From: Microbacterium ulmi | GTDB taxonomy: Bacteria; Actinomycetota; Actinomycetes; Actinomycetales; Microbacteriaceae | Reading direction: 5' to 3' | DNA length: 64,000 nt | NCBI RefSeq assembly: GCF_011759705.1 | Contig: NZ_JAAOZF010000001.1 | Location: 1,361,152-1,425,151 of the forward strand | Shown here: positions 41,510 through 53,150 of the stretch, piece after piece | Layout of the letters: every line of letters begins with the position of its first letter | Position numbering within the stretch: position 1 is the stretch's first letter | Notes under the pieces: model-generated | Told to the model about the DNA's origin: nothing | The model's input: only the letters and a program-made list of their open reading frames with translations | The model's database searches: none | Program-made: the position numbers and the translations under genes

Positions 41510-41599
41510 GCTGTCATGCTAACCGGCAGCCCGCCCGCCATGGTCGGGTTCGGGGCGGATGCACACCGTGACGCCCGCACGGCCGCTGTTCGCCCGATG

Positions 41600-41737
41600 T
41601 CAGCCGAAGAGCAGGGCGAAGACCGTCGCGCCGCCGCCGACGAGGATGAGCGAGACGATCACGACCCACGCGACGATCTTGGTGCGGCGCCCGCGGACGT
41701 CTGCGAAGCCGGCGTACTCGTCGTCGTTCTCAGGCAT
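41600..41737 (-). CDS. 45-residue single-pass membrane protein
   Basis: ATG at 41737 reads MPENDDEYAGFADVRGRRTK and then one transmembrane helix (IVAWVVIVSLILVGGGATVF) and ALLFG before a stop. The acidic N-terminus, Arg/Lys cluster and helix form a coherent small membrane protein. A TAAACT box (41744-41749, minus) lies six bases upstream, so the gene is probably expressed from its own leaderless promoter, which overlaps the purL stop codon. The family is unknown, though such small proteins behind purL are plausible in related genomes. Confidence 0.82.
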   Translation of the reverse strand: MPENDDEYAGFADVRGRRTKIVAWVVIVSLILVGGGATVFALLFG

Positions 41738-41746
41738 GGGTCCAGT

Positions 41747-44083
<2,337 letters not shown>

Positions 44084-44162
44084 GCGGCTCAACTCCAGGA
44101 ATCGGGGATGCCGGACGGTCCAAGTCTAGTCGGGGGTGTCAGGGGGACCGGCCCTGAGCTGC

Positions 44163-44564
44163 TCAGGACGCCTGCCCGCCGAAGACGTCGACGGCGTAGC
44201 CCCCGGATGCGGTGGCCAGCCGTGAGTCGTTCGTCCAGAGGGCCGTGCAGCCGCCGAGCTCGGCGGCCGCGAGGTGGAGTGCGTCGATCGTCTTGAGGCT
44301 CGGACTCGCGGCCCGGAGCTCGGTCGCGCGAAGACAGCCGGAAAGGCTGAGGTCGACGAGTTCCAACTCGGCGAACAGGGTGCCGAAGCCGTGGAGCAGC
44401 GTCTCATCGCTCCTGCGGAGCGGGCCGACGAGCGCTTCGGTCATCACGAGAGGGCTGATCGCGAACCGCTCGTCGTCTCCGCGCAGGAGGGCGCGGGCTG
44501 CCTCCCCGAGCGCTCCCGGATCCTCGACGGCGTAGATCAGGAAGCATGTGTCGAGGTAGATCAC
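44163..44564 (-). CDS. vapC: VapC-type PIN-domain toxin
   Basis: A 133-residue PIN ribonuclease with its acidic residues in place: Asp5 in MIYLDTCFLIY, Glu in SPLVMTEALVG, Asp in LKTIDALHLAAA and Asp in ALWTNDSRL. Toxins of this family cut tRNA or rRNA when freed from their antitoxin. The GTG overlaps the antitoxin stop (GTGA), the usual antitoxin-first arrangement. Confidence 0.92.
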   Translation of the reverse strand: MIYLDTCFLIYAVEDPGALGEAARALLRGDDERFAISPLVMTEALVGPLRRSDETLLHGFGTLFAELELVDLSLSGCLRATELRAASPSLKTIDALHLAAAELGGCTALWTNDSRLATASGGYAVDVFGGQAS

Positions 44565-44827
44565 TCACGAGCCTCGCGCAGCTCACGGATGTCGGCTTCG
44601 ACCTCCTCGGACGTACGGCCTCCGAGCGGTACCGGATGCGCAGCGAACCACTCCGCAAGCCTCCGTCCGGAGCCCAGCGGAGGTCGCTCCGGCGCCTCAG
44701 GCTCCGCCGGCACGATCCTGGCGACGGGCTTGCCCCTCCGCATGATCGTGACCTCTGCGCCCGACTCGACGGCGGCGATGAGGCGGGACAGGTTGTTGCG
44801 CGCCTCGAGGATGTTGTACGCGGCCAT
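44561..44827 (-). CDS. Phd/YefM-family antitoxin
   Basis: An 88-residue antitoxin: N-terminal Phd DNA-binding fold (YNILEARNNLSRLIAAVESG; VTIMRRGKPVARIVP) and a charged C-terminal toxin-binding tail (TSEEVEADIRELREARE). It pairs with the PIN toxin downstream. TAGAAT (44834-44839, minus) stands six bases before the ATG, so the pair is probably leaderless. Confidence 0.92.
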   Translation of the reverse strand: MAAYNILEARNNLSRLIAAVESGAEVTIMRRGKPVARIVPAEPEAPERPPLGSGRRLAEWFAAHPVPLGGRTSEEVEADIRELREARE

Positions 44828-44891
44828 GAGTCCATTCTAGCCAGGGTCCTGGCCAGGTCTTCGGACTCCGGCAGGATTAGGCTGGCGGATC

Positions 44892-45449
44892 ATGCTGAAC
44901 CTCGGCTTTCCGCGCGATCTCGTCATGACCGGCGCGATCTTCGGGCTGGCCGCCTTCGTGTGGGCGGGGTGGGCGCAGGAGAAGCCGCCGATGCACTGGG
45001 CGTGGCGGGTCGTGCTCGGCATCCTGTCTCTCGCGGGCATCGCGCTCGCGGCGCTGAGCATCCCGACGGCGATCCGCAGCTGGAGCACGCCGACCGTGAT
45101 CGACCCGAAGTCTGCGGCGTTCGTCGTCTACATCGTCGTGTTCTGGATCGAGGTCGCAGCCTGCATCGCGCTCGCGATCTGGGCGACGCGTTCCGGCCGG
45201 CCGGATCTCATCGCGCCGCTCATCCTGGCCGTCGTCGGCATCCACTTCCTCCCCCTCGCGGCGGTGTTCGGGCAGCCGATCATGGCGGTCGCGGGGGTGC
45301 TGCTCACGGCGATCGCCGTCGTCGCGGCCTTCGTTCCGGCGGATCACGTTGCGCGCAGCTTCTGGTGCGGTGTCTTCGGCGCTCCCGTGCTCCTCGCCGT
45401 CGGCGCGTGGTGCGCGGTCGCGGGGACGCAGGCGCTGCGCTCGGGCTGA
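44892..45449 (+). CDS. Hypothetical multi-pass membrane protein
   Basis: A 185-residue protein with about six hydrophobic segments and few charged loops (MTGAIFGLAAFVWAGWAQEK; AFVVYIVVFWIEVAACIALA; GIHFLPLAAVFGQPIM). No family is recognised with confidence. TAGGCT (44878-44883) precedes the ATG by eight bases. It converges with the broken LuxR gene. Confidence 0.78.
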   Translation: MLNLGFPRDLVMTGAIFGLAAFVWAGWAQEKPPMHWAWRVVLGILSLAGIALAALSIPTAIRSWSTPTVIDPKSAAFVVYIVVFWIEVAACIALAIWATRSGRPDLIAPLILAVVGIHFLPLAAVFGQPIMAVAGVLLTAIAVVAAFVPADHVARSFWCGVFGAPVLLAVGAWCAVAGTQALRSG

Positions 45450-45537
45450 GTGCGCCGCACGCGCCCGCCGGGCCGCAGAGACCATGGACCGGCAAGCACG
45501 CACAGCAGCGACCGACGCGTGGGCGGGGCGCCTACCC

Positions 45538-48311
45538 CTACGGATCAGCGAGCTTCTCGCGGGCGAGCAGCGCATCCCGCAGGGCCGCGCGAGACGTGAT
45601 GCCCAGTTTGGGGAACACCCGATACAGGTGTGCGGAGACGGTTCGGGGCGACATGAGCAGCTGCGAAGCGATCTGACGGTTGGTCAAGCCGGTTGCGGCG
45701 AGCATGGCGACCTCCCGTTCGTGAGGGGTGAGCGAGAGGGCGTACGTCTCCTTCGACGAATGCCGATGCGCGGAAGTGGCTGCCAACTCTGTCTCCGCGC
45801 GCCGCATCCATCCTTCCGCGCCGAGTGACTCGAAGGTGTCGCGGGCCGTCTCCAGCATCTTCCTGGCGTCTCGCGATCGACGAATCCGGCGGAGACGTTC
45901 TCCGTATGCGAGCTGCACCCGGGCGACATCGAACGGCCATTGCTGTATCCCAGGGTGCGCGAGTGCGGTGTCGAACTTCGCTGCCGCCGTCGCGTCATCC
46001 GCAACCAGCGCGGTCGCCGCATCGGCGACGAGCGCGTACCGTGCGGAGAGTCGCGCAATGTCCGCCGACTGCAGCGCCTCGGCGTGGGCATTCGCCTCGG
46101 ACACTCTCCCAGAACGATACGCCGCGTCCATGAGGTCGAACGCGGACCACAGTGCCTGTGGCTTATGGGGGAGCAGCGTGCCTGGCGGGGTGATCGCCGA
46201 TGCGTGCGCGTAAGCCTCCTCGAACTCTCCCGATCCGAGCGTCGCGCGCGCGAGAGCATGATTCGCCCACTCCGTGAAGATGCCGAGTTGACGCGGCACA
46301 GCCCACTCGAGAATGCAGTCGCACTCCCTGCGGCAGGCCTCGACGTCACCGCGGTTGGCGGCGATGAGCGCCAACGTATAGTGCGACCCCATGCCGTAGA
46401 GGCGGAATCCGCGGTCGTCCCACAAGGTCTTCGCCTCGGCGGCATATCGGGCTGCTTCGTCCCACCGGCCCGCGTTGACCTCCTCGTGCGCGATGATGTT
46501 CATCGCCATCATCGCCGACCCGACCGCGCCACCGCCCCGACCATCGTCGATGATTCGGAGCAGCGGCTCGCGGCACTGCGTCAGCCGGTCGACGTAGAAG
46601 GCGGCGATCGCGACCCGGACGATGACGCCGTCGTCCTCGCTCGACTCGAGCTGGTGAACTTGCTCATCGAGCACTCGCAAGGTCTCTGCAGAGGCCCGGA
46701 CAGGATCGACCAATGTCTCCGCGAGCAGCCGCACATGCATCGGAGCCGCCGGGCCGAGGCGACTCATCGCGCCGTGATACGCCGGCCAATAGTCGTCACG
46801 TGCGGCGTAGTGGCAGAGCAGCGTCAGCGTGTAGAGGCCTTCTGCAAGACCCTCCAGGTCTGGATCGGACTCGTCCAGAGCAGACTCGATGGCATCCACC
46901 AGGAGGTGATACGCCGTTCCCGCATCTCCTTCAGTGTTGAGAAGCAAGTACGCGGTAGCGGCCGCGGCATGAAGTGTCGAGTCGAAGCCCGGATCGCCTC
47001 GGCGGGCGTCGCGAAGCAGCTCAACGGCCCTGTCCAGCTGTCCGGCCGAGTGAGCGCCGATGAAGGCCGCGTCCGCGAGTCGCCTTCCCCGGGCCTCCCG
47101 GTCGGGGCTGAGCTCCGCAGCCCGAATGAGCTTGGACACTGCGCCCACGACATCTCCGCGCTCGAGCGTCAGATGGGCGGCGGCCTCGATGGCAGCCGCC
47201 ACGCCCGCATCCGGCGCGTGGGTGGCTTGCGCGAGATGGTGGCCGCGCAGTTCCGGCTGGTCGATCAGCACGTCCGCGAGGCGCCGGTGTGCGACGCTTC
47301 GCTCCTCGAGCGTCGAGCTCTCCACGAGCGCGGACTTGATCATGGGATGCCGGAACTCGAGTGCGGAGGTCCTGTCGTCCAGTGCGATGAGGTGGTCCGC
47401 CTCCGCGGGTCCGAGATCGTGGAGGCTCGTGGTCGCAGCTGCCGCAGTGAGCAGCCGAAGGTCTCCCGATCCCTCCAGCGCCGCAAGCAGCAGCAGACGC
47501 CTGGTCGATACCGGGAGTCTTCGATCCTCTCGAGGTAGAGCGCACGCACTTCCCGGCTCGTGCCGCTGGTCACGGCTGGTTGCCTTCGGGAGGTCGGAGG
47601 ACGCGATGCCGCCGCCGCGAACTCCAGCAGCGCCAGGGGATTTCCTTGTGCGTCATCGACTATCTGACGGGCAACCCGTGACGAGAGGTGGACGAAGGTC
47701 CGTTTCAGCAGGTCGAGCGCTGCCTCTTCGGACAGTGGTCGGACATCCATCTGCGGCATCCCCGCGCGCTCGAAGAAGCTGGACAGGCCTGCTCTTGTCG
47801 CACCGAGCATTCCGATCCGACTTCCTCTCAGTCGCCGGCCGATGAAGCCGACCACGGCACCGCTGGCGCGATCGAGCCAATGGAGGTCGTCGATGACGAT
47901 CAGCAGCGGTGATGCGCTCGCGGCTTGCCGCAGAAGGGCGAGCGTGGCGTTGAGCAGAGTGAGTCGTTCTGGAGGTGGCCCGGGCCCTCTTCCCACCGCG
48001 ACCTCGATAGCGATTCGGCTTGCCCGCGGCAGGTTCCGCAGTTCCTCGGCTATCGGATCGACGATCTGATGCAGGCCGGCGAAGCTGACGTCGGACTCGT
48101 ACTCGATTCCCGCACCCGAGACGACCCGGAACCCTCCATCGAGAGCCAGCATCTCTGCAGCCGAGAGAAGGGCGGTCTTCCCGACGCCGGGATCGCCCGT
48201 CACCACCAGCGGCGAGCCGTCGACCGCGGCGCCGTCCAGGAAGGTGGAGATCGTCTCCAGTTCAGCGGCGCGGCCGACGAGCGCGACGGGCGCAGAATCA
48301 AAATGGGTCAT
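45538..48311 (-). pseudogene. Large ATP-binding LuxR-family regulator, broken by a single-base frameshift
   Basis: Two adjacent frames make one LAL-type regulator of about 924 residues once one base is restored near 47515-47522. The first part (48311 leftward) has the AAA core with Walker A TGDPGVGKTALLS and Walker B LLIVIDDLHWLD, reading correctly to YLERIED. The family sequence then continues in another frame as LPVSTRRLLLLAALEGSGDL and into the TPR-like middle. The C-terminal LuxR HTH is SLTPHEREVAMLAATGLTNR and RTVSAHLYRVFPKLGITSRA. As read, the first frame ends after 323 codons and no HTH is made. It could be a true lesion or a sequencing error. GGGGAGCG precedes ATG 48311. Confidence 0.85.
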
Positions 48312-48494
48312 CGGTCGCTCCCCTGCTCCGATGCTGTTCGACCTTCGGGTGCCGTTGCCACGACCCTAACCCTCAGACGAATCCGGCGCAGTCGCAGCCG
48401 TCGAGCAACGCAGTCATTTGACCGACGCTGTCGAACCCAGTCAGCCGCGAGAGTGGGCCGCACGTTGTCGAACATCGCACAAGGAGCCGCCCCG

Positions 48495-49202
48495 ATGCGA
48501 ACAACCATCATCCTCGTCCATGGCGCATTCGCTGAATCGTCCAGCTGGTCGGCGGTCGCACGGAAGCTCACCGACGCCGGCCACCACGTCATCGCCTACG
48601 CCAATCCCCTCCGCTCGATCGCCGAAGACGCGGCGGGGCTCACGGACCTCGTCAGAACGATCGACGGTCCGATCGTGCTCGCGGGTCACTCCTACGGCGG
48701 CGCGGTCCTCACCAACGTCCCGGGCGATGCGGGTGACATCACGGCGCTCGTCTACGTCGCAGCGTTCGCGTTGCAGGCCGGGGAGGCTCCCGGCCAGGCC
48801 GCGGGACTCGTTCCCGGCGGAACACTAGGGGAGACGCTCGAGCGCGTGCCGCTCACCAGCGGCGGAGCAGACCTCTACATCGCACAGGACAAGTACCACG
48901 TGCAGTTCTGCGCCGACCTGCCCGCGGAGGAGGCCGCGCTCCTGGCCGTCACACAACGGCCGGTCACGGAGAGCGCCCTCGGTGAGCCGTCGGGCGCCAC
49001 GCCCCTCTGGACGAGCGTTCCGAGCTGGTTCATCTTCGGAGACCAGGACAAGAACATCCCCGTGGGAGCGCACCGCATCATGGCCGAACGGGCTGAGGCG
49101 AGGGAGGTCGTCGAAGTCGAGGGCGCGTCCCACGTGGTGGGAAACTCGCATCCGTCCGAGACCGCTGAAGTCATCCTTCGCGCGGTGTCAGGCGCAGCGT
49201 GA
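48495..49202 (+). CDS. Alpha/beta hydrolase (esterase/EstC-like)
   Basis: A 235-residue hydrolase. HGAFAESSSW near residue 9 forms the oxyanion region and Ser66 in GHSYGG is the nucleophile. The acid lies near FGDQDKNIP and the catalytic His in GASHVVGNSHP. The size and SxSW pattern are those of the plant-hydroxynitrile-lyase-like/EstC group of small bacterial esterases. An AAGGAG site precedes ATG 48495. It is the first gene of a row of small enzymes on the plus strand, divergent from the broken LuxR gene, and may once have been controlled by it. Confidence 0.9.
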   Translation: MRTTIILVHGAFAESSSWSAVARKLTDAGHHVIAYANPLRSIAEDAAGLTDLVRTIDGPIVLAGHSYGGAVLTNVPGDAGDITALVYVAAFALQAGEAPGQAAGLVPGGTLGETLERVPLTSGGADLYIAQDKYHVQFCADLPAEEAALLAVTQRPVTESALGEPSGATPLWTSVPSWFIFGDQDKNIPVGAHRIMAERAEAREVVEVEGASHVVGNSHPSETAEVILRAVSGAA

Positions 49203-49226
49203 GAACACGAGACGGCTGACTTCGAG

Positions 49227-49535
49227 ATGGAAACGCCCTCTTCCCGCTTGTCGGCGCTCGGCATCGACCTGCCGGCGGTCGCACCGACGGTTGCCGTGTA
49301 CATCCCCGCTGTCGTCAGCGGATCCGTGGTCTACACCGCCAGTCAGCTGCCCTTCGTGCGCGGTTCGATCCCGACCACGGGCAAGCTCGGCGCCTCGGAG
49401 TTGCTCGGTGCGATCTTCGGCGAGGCGGGCAGGCATGCGCGCAGTGCCGTGGGAGTCGCCGTCCTGCCGTTGGACGCGCCCGTGGAAGTCGAACTCGTCT
49501 TCGAGACCGCGCATTCCGGTCCGGCAACACGCTGA
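49227..49535 (+). CDS. RidA-like protein with a large internal deletion
   Basis: A 102-residue protein. Residues 1-53 ([38 protein letters not shown]) and 54-92 ([37 protein letters not shown]) match the start and end of actinobacterial RidA-family proteins of about 150 residues. The middle 50 or so residues, including the subunit-interface helix and one active-site arm, are absent with the frame kept. The junction lies near 49383-49389. The product may be unstable or non-functional as a 2-iminobutanoate deaminase. Confidence 0.75.
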   Translation: METPSSRLSALGIDLPAVAPTVAVYIPAVVSGSVVYTASQLPFVRGSIPTTGKLGASELLGAIFGEAGRHARSAVGVAVLPLDAPVEVELVFETAHSGPATR

Positions 49536-49548
49536 GGGAGCAACAGTC

Positions 49549-50004
49549 ATGATCTACGGCGCGATCGTCAAGAGCAGGATTCGACAGAGCTTCGACCAGG
49601 TCAACGGTCACCGCTGGGACGAGTTGATGGGCTCGATCGCTCCCGACGTCCACCATCGATTCCTCGGAGACCATGCGATCGGCGGGCAGCGTCATGACAG
49701 TGCGACCCTGCGCAGATGGTTCGAGCGCCTCGCACGTGTACTGCCGAACCTGCAGCTCACGATCAACGACATCTGGGTGAAAGGCCCTCCGTGGAACACC
49801 ACCGTCGTCGTGCAGTGGGACGGTGCGGCCACACGCATCGACGGCGGGGCGTACATCCAGCACGCCGTGCACCTGATCACGCTGCGATGGGGAAAGATCG
49901 TCGCGCTCGACGTGTTCGAGGACTCCCAGGCAGTCGCCCGCGCTCTCCGAGCGCAGGCCGATGCCGGACTCGAGGAAGCCATTGCCCCGCCCATCGAGAG
50001 CTGA
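49549..50004 (+). CDS. NTF2-like / SnoaL-type small protein
   Basis: A 151-residue protein with the cone-shaped NTF2 fold pattern: helix with SFDQVNGHRWDELMGSIAPD, then HHRFLGDHAIGGQRHDSATL and a C-terminal beta sheet (TTVVVQWDGAATRIDGGAYI, HAVHLITLRWGKIVALDVFE). Members include isomerases, dehydratases and carrier-type proteins; the function is not specified. It follows the RidA-like gene by 13 bases with GAGGGAG before the ATG. Confidence 0.82.
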   Translation: MIYGAIVKSRIRQSFDQVNGHRWDELMGSIAPDVHHRFLGDHAIGGQRHDSATLRRWFERLARVLPNLQLTINDIWVKGPPWNTTVVVQWDGAATRIDGGAYIQHAVHLITLRWGKIVALDVFEDSQAVARALRAQADAGLEEAIAPPIES

Positions 50005-50078
50005 GCCAACTGACGCGCCGTCGATGCCGGCAGGGCAGAAATCCAGGTGCAGACCGCATTCGACGGCTGAGGTGAGAG

Positions 50079-50792
50079 ATGGACGGAACACACTCGCACT
50101 CCGACGAACACTCCCACACGATGGGGGCGAGTCGCGCGGCCGCCAGCGCCACCCTGCATTGCCTCACGGGATGCGCAATCGGCGAGGTGCTCGGCTTCAT
50201 CATCGGGGCTGCGGTCGGGCTGAGTTCCGGATGGACGATCGCGCTGGCGGTCGGCCTTGCGTTCCTGTTCGGCTACACCCTCAGCATCCTTCCCCTGCTT
50301 CGGGGTGGACTCGCCGCGGGCACCGCCCTCCGCGTTGTGCTCGCGGCCGACACGCTGTCGATCGCCACCATGGAGGTCGTCGACAACGGCGTGATGCTGC
50401 TCATCCCGGGCGCGATGGAGGCGGGGCTGGCGAACCCTCTGTTCTGGGCGTCCATGACATTCGCCCTCGCGGTCGCATATCTCGTCGCGTACCCCGTGAA
50501 CAGGTTCCTTCTTCTGCGCGGCAAGGGCCACGCGCTCGTCCACCGGTTCCACCATGGTCCCGGTGCGCACCCCGAGGGCTGGCGACGTCGGATCCCCGAT
50601 GTGCGATCAGCGACGCTCGCGGCACTCATCTTCGCGTTCATGCTGGGGGGCTTCGCCTCCGCCGTCGGCGGAGTCCTCGAAGACGGCGCGGAGGAAGGGA
50701 ACCACGCGGAGGCGACCCTGCGCGGCCCCGGGCCGGGCGCGGTGCAACAGTCACATGACCGACGCCGTCCACCGGACCTTGCCGCACTGTGA
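50079..50792 (+). CDS. DUF4396 family membrane protein
   Basis: A 237-residue protein with a His-rich N-terminus ([11 protein letters not shown]) and five hydrophobic segments. It has the family blocks [20 protein letters not shown] and METVDN-like [16 protein letters not shown], and a His-containing loop [11 protein letters not shown]. The pattern matches DUF4396, whose members often sit by copper or heavy-metal genes. The N-terminal histidines could bind metal. The role is otherwise unknown. Confidence 0.85.
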   Translation: MDGTHSHSDEHSHTMGASRAAASATLHCLTGCAIGEVLGFIIGAAVGLSSGWTIALAVGLAFLFGYTLSILPLLRGGLAAGTALRVVLAADTLSIATMEVVDNGVMLLIPGAMEAGLANPLFWASMTFALAVAYLVAYPVNRFLLLRGKGHALVHRFHHGPGAHPEGWRRRIPDVRSATLAALIFAFMLGGFASAVGGVLEDGAEEGNHAEATLRGPGPGAVQQSHDRRRPPDLAAL

Positions 50793-50856
50793 CATTGAAG
50801 GCATTGACTTTGAAGGCATTTCACCGCCGGCCAGGGAACCTCGGAAAGGAACGATC

Positions 50857-51681
50857 ATGCCAAGGATCACGACGAGCGACGGCACCAGGATCTACTACAA
50901 GGACTGGGGCACAGGTCAACCCCTCGTCTTCCACCACGGATGGCCTCTCAGCTCGGACGACTGGGACGCGCAGCTCTTGTTCTTCGTCACCAACGGCTAC
51001 CGGGTGGTCGCGCACGATCGGCGCGGCCACGGCAGATCCACACAGACATCCGGCGGTCACGACATGGACACCTACGCCTCCGACGTCGCGGCGGTCGCCG
51101 AACACCTCGATCTGCGCGACGCCATCCACATCGGCCACTCGACCGGCGGCGGCGAAGTCACCCGTTACGTCGCGCGGCACGGCGAAGGCCGCGTCGCGAA
51201 AGCAGTGCTCATCGGCGCCGTCCCCCCGATCATGGTTCAGACTCCCGCAAACCCGGGCGGACTCCCACTCGACGTGTTCGACGGCTTCCGCGCCAGCCTC
51301 GCCGCCAACCGCGCACAGTTCTACCTCGACCTCGCCTCAGGCCCGTTCTACGGATACAACCGGCCCGGCGCGAAGGCCTCTCCAGGAGTCATCTCCAACT
51401 GGTGGCGGCAAGGCATGGCCGGGGGCGCCAAGGCCCACTACGAAGGGATCAAGGCATTCTCCGAGACGGACTTCACCGAGGACCTCACCTCGATCACTGT
51501 GCCGACCCATGTCATGCATGGCGACGACGACCAGATCGTGCCGATCGCCGACTCCGCAGAACTGTCCATCAAGCTGCTGCAGAACGGCACCCTGAAGGTC
51601 TACCCGGGGTTCTCCCACGGCATGTGCACTGTCAACGCCGAGGTCATCAACAGAGAACTGCTCGACTTCATCCGGTCTTGA
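50857..51681 (+). CDS. Alpha/beta hydrolase, non-heme chloroperoxidase-like
   Basis: A 274-residue protein of the cofactor-free haloperoxidase/esterase group: [20 protein letters not shown] at the N-terminus, nucleophile Ser95 in GHSTGGGE, acid in [10 protein letters not shown] and His in PGFSHGM. Such enzymes are esterases that also form peracids from hydrogen peroxide. GGAAAGGA precedes the ATG. It belongs to the small-enzyme row between the broken LuxR regulator and the arsenic island. Confidence 0.93.
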   Translation: MPRITTSDGTRIYYKDWGTGQPLVFHHGWPLSSDDWDAQLLFFVTNGYRVVAHDRRGHGRSTQTSGGHDMDTYASDVAAVAEHLDLRDAIHIGHSTGGGEVTRYVARHGEGRVAKAVLIGAVPPIMVQTPANPGGLPLDVFDGFRASLAANRAQFYLDLASGPFYGYNRPGAKASPGVISNWWRQGMAGGAKAHYEGIKAFSETDFTEDLTSITVPTHVMHGDDDQIVPIADSAELSIKLLQNGTLKVYPGFSHGMCTVNAEVINRELLDFIRS

Positions 51682-51754
51682 CGACCATCCGCCGTGAGCG
51701 CGAACTCCCTGACGGTCACTTGCAGCTGACCGCCAGGAGGAATCGGAGACAGAT

Positions 51755-52645
51755 ATGAACATCACAAGAGTGACCGCTGCCGGAGCCGGCACAATGGGCT
51801 CGCAGGTGGCCTGGCAGATGGCGTACCACGGCACGCAGGTCACGGTGTACGACCCCGTGCCCGAAGGACTGGAGCGCGGAAAGGCGCTCCACCGGCAGTA
51901 CGCCGAGACCTTCCTTCGCGAACGCGGCACCGACCCCCACCAGATCGATGCGACGCTCGCCCGCCTCACCTACACGACCGACCTGGCGGCAGCTGTCAGC
52001 GAAGCACAATTGATCACGGAGTCGGTGCCGGAGTCACCGTCGATCAAAGAAGCGTTCTGGCGCGCCGCATCCGAGCATGCGCCCGACGATGCGATCTTCA
52101 CGACGAACACCTCGACACTGACACCGAGCGCGCTCGCTGCAGTCGTCACGCACCCGGCGAGATTCCTTGCGTTGCACTTCGCGATCGGAGTGTGGGACGC
52201 CAACATCGGCGAAGTGATGGGGCATGCCGGCACGGACCCACAGGTGTTCGATCTCGTGGTCGAGTTCGCCCGCGAGATCGGCCTGGTCCCCATCCCGATC
52301 CACAAGGAGCAGAGCGGCTACATCATCAACAGCCTGCTCGTCCCCTGGTGCACCGCCGCGCTCGAGTTGCTGGTGCGGGGCGTGAGCGACTTCGAGAGCA
52401 TTGACAGGACGTGGATGATCACGCTCGGAACGGACCTGGGTCCGTTCGGAATGATCGACCGGATGGGCCTCGGGGTCGTTGAGCACGTCGCACAACTCGT
52501 CGGCGAAGCGGGCGACGAGACGGCCCTGGCGTCCGCACGCTTTCTCGATACGGAGTTCCTCAAGAAGGGGAATCTCGGGGTCTCGACAGGGCGAGGCTTC
52601 TATTCGTACCCGGACCCCGCGTTCACGCAGCCTGGATTCGTGTGA
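51755..52645 (+). CDS. 3-hydroxyacyl-CoA dehydrogenase, NAD-binding
   Basis: A 296-residue dehydrogenase with an N-terminal Rossmann motif GAGTMGSQVA (residues 10-19), the TNTSTLTPSALA active-site region and catalytic His in ARFLALHFAIGVWD. A C-terminal helical dimer domain follows (LGPFGMIDRMGLGVVEHVAQ). It resembles 3-hydroxybutyryl-CoA dehydrogenases but lacks the usual HFFNP sequence (HFAIG instead), so the substrate may differ. GGAGG-like AGGAGGAA lies upstream. Confidence 0.88.
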   Translation: MNITRVTAAGAGTMGSQVAWQMAYHGTQVTVYDPVPEGLERGKALHRQYAETFLRERGTDPHQIDATLARLTYTTDLAAAVSEAQLITESVPESPSIKEAFWRAASEHAPDDAIFTTNTSTLTPSALAAVVTHPARFLALHFAIGVWDANIGEVMGHAGTDPQVFDLVVEFAREIGLVPIPIHKEQSGYIINSLLVPWCTAALELLVRGVSDFESIDRTWMITLGTDLGPFGMIDRMGLGVVEHVAQLVGEAGDETALASARFLDTEFLKKGNLGVSTGRGFYSYPDPAFTQPGFV

Positions 52646-52707
52646 GCAGATCTTGCACGAATGCGCCGAGTCGTCATCGTCGACGCATCGCATGGGAAGG
52701 ACCGCTG

Positions 52708-53061
52708 CTAAGCGGCCGCCAGCAGTGCCGAGACCCGCTCGAGCGCCTCCGGGACGAGCCGGTAATACGCCCATGTCCCGCGCTTGGAACGACTCAGGAA
52801 CCCGGCCTCGGTGAGCACCTTGAGGTGGTGGGACACGGTCGGCTGGGACAGCCCGATCGGGTCGATGAGGTCGCACACACACGCCTCCTGGTCCTCGCTG
52901 GACGCGACGATCGAAATCAGCCGCAACCGCGCAGGGTCCGCGAGAGCCTTGAGCGTCGCGGCCAACTGCTCGGCGTCGGCCTGCCCGAGCGGCTCGCGCA
53001 CCAGGGGCGCGCAGCACGCCGCACCGGGGGTGACGTCGGTGAGCTCGAGCATCGTGACCAT
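52708..53061 (-). CDS. arsR: ArsR-family arsenite-responsive repressor
   Basis: A 117-residue winged-helix repressor (LSQPTVSHHLKVLTEAGFLS). An N-terminal Cys16-Cys17 pair and Cys61/Cys63 in ACVCDL are present. That set matches the Corynebacterium-type ArsR site, in which the CC pair of one subunit and a Cys of the other bind As(III). It is divergent from the flavoprotein gene and should repress both. The minus-strand box TATCGT (53068-53073) is six bases before the ATG, suggesting a leaderless mRNA. Confidence 0.93.
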   Translation of the reverse strand: MVTMLELTDVTPGAACCAPLVREPLGQADAEQLAATLKALADPARLRLISIVASSEDQEACVCDLIDPIGLSQPTVSHHLKVLTEAGFLSRSKRGTWAYYRLVPEALERVSALLAAA

Positions 53062-53076
53062 GCATCGACGATAGTC

Positions 53077-53133
53077 GATATTGACAGCTTTCGATACGTG
53101 TGCTCATACTGAGCATCGACGTTCGTCAATATC
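53077..53133. promoter_or_regulatory. arsR-flavoprotein divergent promoter with paired inverted arms
   Basis: GATATTGAC (53077-53085) and its exact inverse GTCAATATC (53125-53133) flank the plus-strand promoter TTGACA (53081-53086), 18-bp spacer, CATACT (53105-53110). Between them are more TCGATA/ATCGA half-sites. The first arm overlaps the -35 box and the second lies just downstream of the expected start. Binding of ArsR here would block both directions. Confidence 0.6.
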
Positions 53134-53150
53134 CTTCAGGAGGCGCTCTC

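Noticed and set aside
49227..49535. RidA gene broken by a frameshift
   Set aside because: Both parts lie in one frame, so it is an in-frame deletion and not a frameshift.
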